Part shown: piece after piece, positions 12,370 through 13,524 of the stretch
How positions within the stretch are numbered: position 1 is the first letter of the stretch
Layout of the letters: every line of letters begins with the position of its first letter
NCBI GenBank assembly: GCA_017483235.1
Contig: JAFULE010000197.1
Location: 1 to 13,524 of the forward strand
DNA length: 13,524 nt
Direction: 5' to 3'
From: Faecalibacterium sp.
GTDB taxonomy: Bacteria; Bacillota; Clostridia; Oscillospirales; Ruminococcaceae
Position numbers and translations under genes: made by a program
The notes under the pieces: generated by a model
Told to the model about the DNA's origin: nothing
Databases searched by the model: none
What the model saw: only the letters and a program-made list of their open reading frames with translations

Positions 12370-13524
12370 TTGGAACGTACCCTGATCGCTCCGGGCGTGC
12401 ATCTTTTGACCGACCCGGCCGAAAAATTCAACCGCTGCCGCATCTCGCTGCATTTTGCGTTTCCCGCAAAGCGGGAAACCGCCACTGCCCATGCCCTGCT
12501 GCCGCTGGTGATGGAGCGCGGCTATGCCGATTGCCCCGATATGACCGAACTGACCAAAAAACTGGCCCGGCTGTACGGCGCCGACCTTACGGTGGACGGC
12601 CGCGGGCAGGGCTTGAACCGCAATCTGTGCATCAGTATGACCGGCATTAAGGACCGGTTTGCCCTGGCCGGCGAGCAGCTGACCCGGGAATATGCCGATC
12701 TGGTGCTGGGGGTGGCCTTCCGCCCTTATCTGGTGGATGGGCTGTTTGATGCGCATGCGGTGGAAATTGAAAAAACCATGCTGCAAAAGTCGCTGGAGGA
12801 CGAGATCAATGACAAGCGCATTTACTGCATGCGGCAGGCGCTGCGTGAGTTTTACGGCGATTCTCCCGCAGCGGTGCGGCAGGAGGGCTATCTGGATGAG
12901 GTACCCGGCCTGACCGCAGCCGCGGTAACGGCGGCCTACCGGGAAATGCTGCGCACCGCCCATATTGAACTGGTGGTGCTGGGCTGCGGCGCGCATACCC
13001 CGCAGGTGGTGGATGCGCTGCTGGCCCAGTTGAAGGGGATCGAACGCGCCCCCGCCCCACTGTACGAAATGTGTTATATGCCGGCCCAGCCTGCCGCTCA
13101 CAAGGCCGAACGGTTTGATATGGTGCAGGCCAAGCTGTGCATGGTGTTTACCCAGAACCAGCCCATGGATGTGGACCAGATGGCCGCTTACCGGCTGGCC
13201 ATGGCCCTGTTTGGCGGCAGCGTTACCAGCCGCCTGTTTTTGAACGTGCGCGAAAAGCAGAACATCTGCTATTACTGTTCGTCCTCGTTCCAGTCCTTTA
13301 CCGGCAGCATGACGGTGAACAGCGGCATCGAGCCGGCCAACGCCCATCTGGCCGAGCAGGCCATTCTGCACGAGCTGCAGGATCTGTGTGCCGGCAACAT
13401 CACCGACGAAGAACTGGAAGATGGCCGCCGCGGCCTTCTGGCTGGCATGACCGGCGTGGAGGATACGTTGGGCGGCATTGAATCCTGGTATTACCTCGAG
13501 GTGCTGCGCGGCGGCAGCCTGCAG
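12370..13524 (+). CDS. yfmF: YfmF-like inactive M16 peptidase homologue (partial, C-terminus off the right edge)
   Basis: The open frame runs 385 codons to the window edge. The start is TTG 12370, with AAGGAAAGAGG ending 8 bases upstream; no earlier in-frame ATG exists. The fold is M16 (pitrilysin/insulinase-like): an N-terminal domain about 5-230 and a second one beginning near 250. At the place of the zinc motif HxxEH it has HALLP (41-45), so it cannot bind zinc there. The second domain keeps FGGSVTSRLF (281-290) and VREKQNICYY (293-302), with the Arg/Tyr pair typical of the partner subunit. In Firmicutes such a protein usually pairs with a zinc-bearing YfmH encoded next door, and both are annotated as linked to EF-P 5-aminopentanol modification. 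YfmH would be expected to the right of the window. Confidence 0.88.
   Translation, partial: MERTLIAPGVHLLTDPAEKFNRCRISLHFAFPAKRETATAHALLPLVMERGYADCPDMTELTKKLARLYGADLTVDGRGQGLNRNLCISMTGIKDRFALAGEQLTREYADLVLGVAFRPYLVDGLFDAHAVEIEKTMLQKSLEDEINDKRIYCMRQALREFYGDSPAAVRQEGYLDEVPGLTAAAVTAAYREMLRTAHIELVVLGCGAHTPQVVDALLAQLKGIERAPAPLYEMCYMPAQPAAHKAERFDMVQAKLCMVFTQNQPMDVDQMAAYRLAMALFGGSVTSRLFLNVREKQNICYYCSSSFQSFTGSMTVNSGIEPANAHLAEQAILHELQDLCAGNITDEELEDGRRGLLAGMTGVEDTLGGIESWYYLEVLRGGSLQ

Noticed and set aside
11374..13371. A 665-codon minus-strand open frame opposite the VanY-type and M16 genes
   Set aside because: It runs through the promoter and leader of the real gene and shows no family motif; the plus strand carries intact catalytic motifs here.

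Overview
The window reads as chromosomal DNA from a GC-rich, low-stop-codon Firmicute, most likely a gut Oscillospiraceae/Ruminococcaceae relative (Faecalibacterium, Gemmiger or Subdoligranulum type). Support for this is strong AGGAGG-type ribosome sites before almost every gene, several TTG/GTG starts, a class A PBP with a lysine-rich cytoplasmic tail, a UPF0735-type ACT protein heading a hom-thrB-lysC operon, and a YfmF-type zinc-less M16 protein. The genus is inferred from gene content, not measured. No RNA genes, insertion sequences, phage genes or CRISPR arrays are visible.

Left part (1-4302, all minus strand): a tightly packed five-gene cassette read from a promoter near 4341-4369. Its order is FkbH-like HAD-IIIC protein, dedicated acyl carrier protein, MaoC-type hot-dog dehydratase, FabG-like SDR, and a tandem GNAT-type acyltransferase that runs off the left edge. 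Ribosome sites overlap or abut upstream stop codons, except between the ACP and MaoC genes, where a terminator-like hairpin sits. By family knowledge this looks like a route that loads a short hydroxy-acyl unit (glyceryl or a derivative) on an ACP, edits it, and passes it to an acceptor, probably an amino sugar of a surface polysaccharide. No ketosynthase is present in the window. This is the most interesting system here.

Middle (4414-7339): a small membrane-anchored BofC-C-terminal-like protein (minus) is divergent from a class A penicillin-binding protein (plus) with intact transglycosylase and transpeptidase motifs.

Right-middle (7395-11365, plus): a complete threonine/aspartate-family operon with its own promoter and a strong 14-bp-stem terminator. 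It encodes an ACT regulator-like protein, homoserine dehydrogenase, homoserine kinase and aspartate kinase.

Right end (11389-13524, plus): a near-consensus promoter drives a membrane-anchored VanY-type D,D-carboxypeptidase, followed 27 bases later by the first 385 codons of a YfmF-like M16 protein that has lost the HxxEH zinc motif. No gene-free stretch reaches 300 bases. The longest gaps (4753-4969 and 11312-11493) hold promoters, leaders and a terminator.
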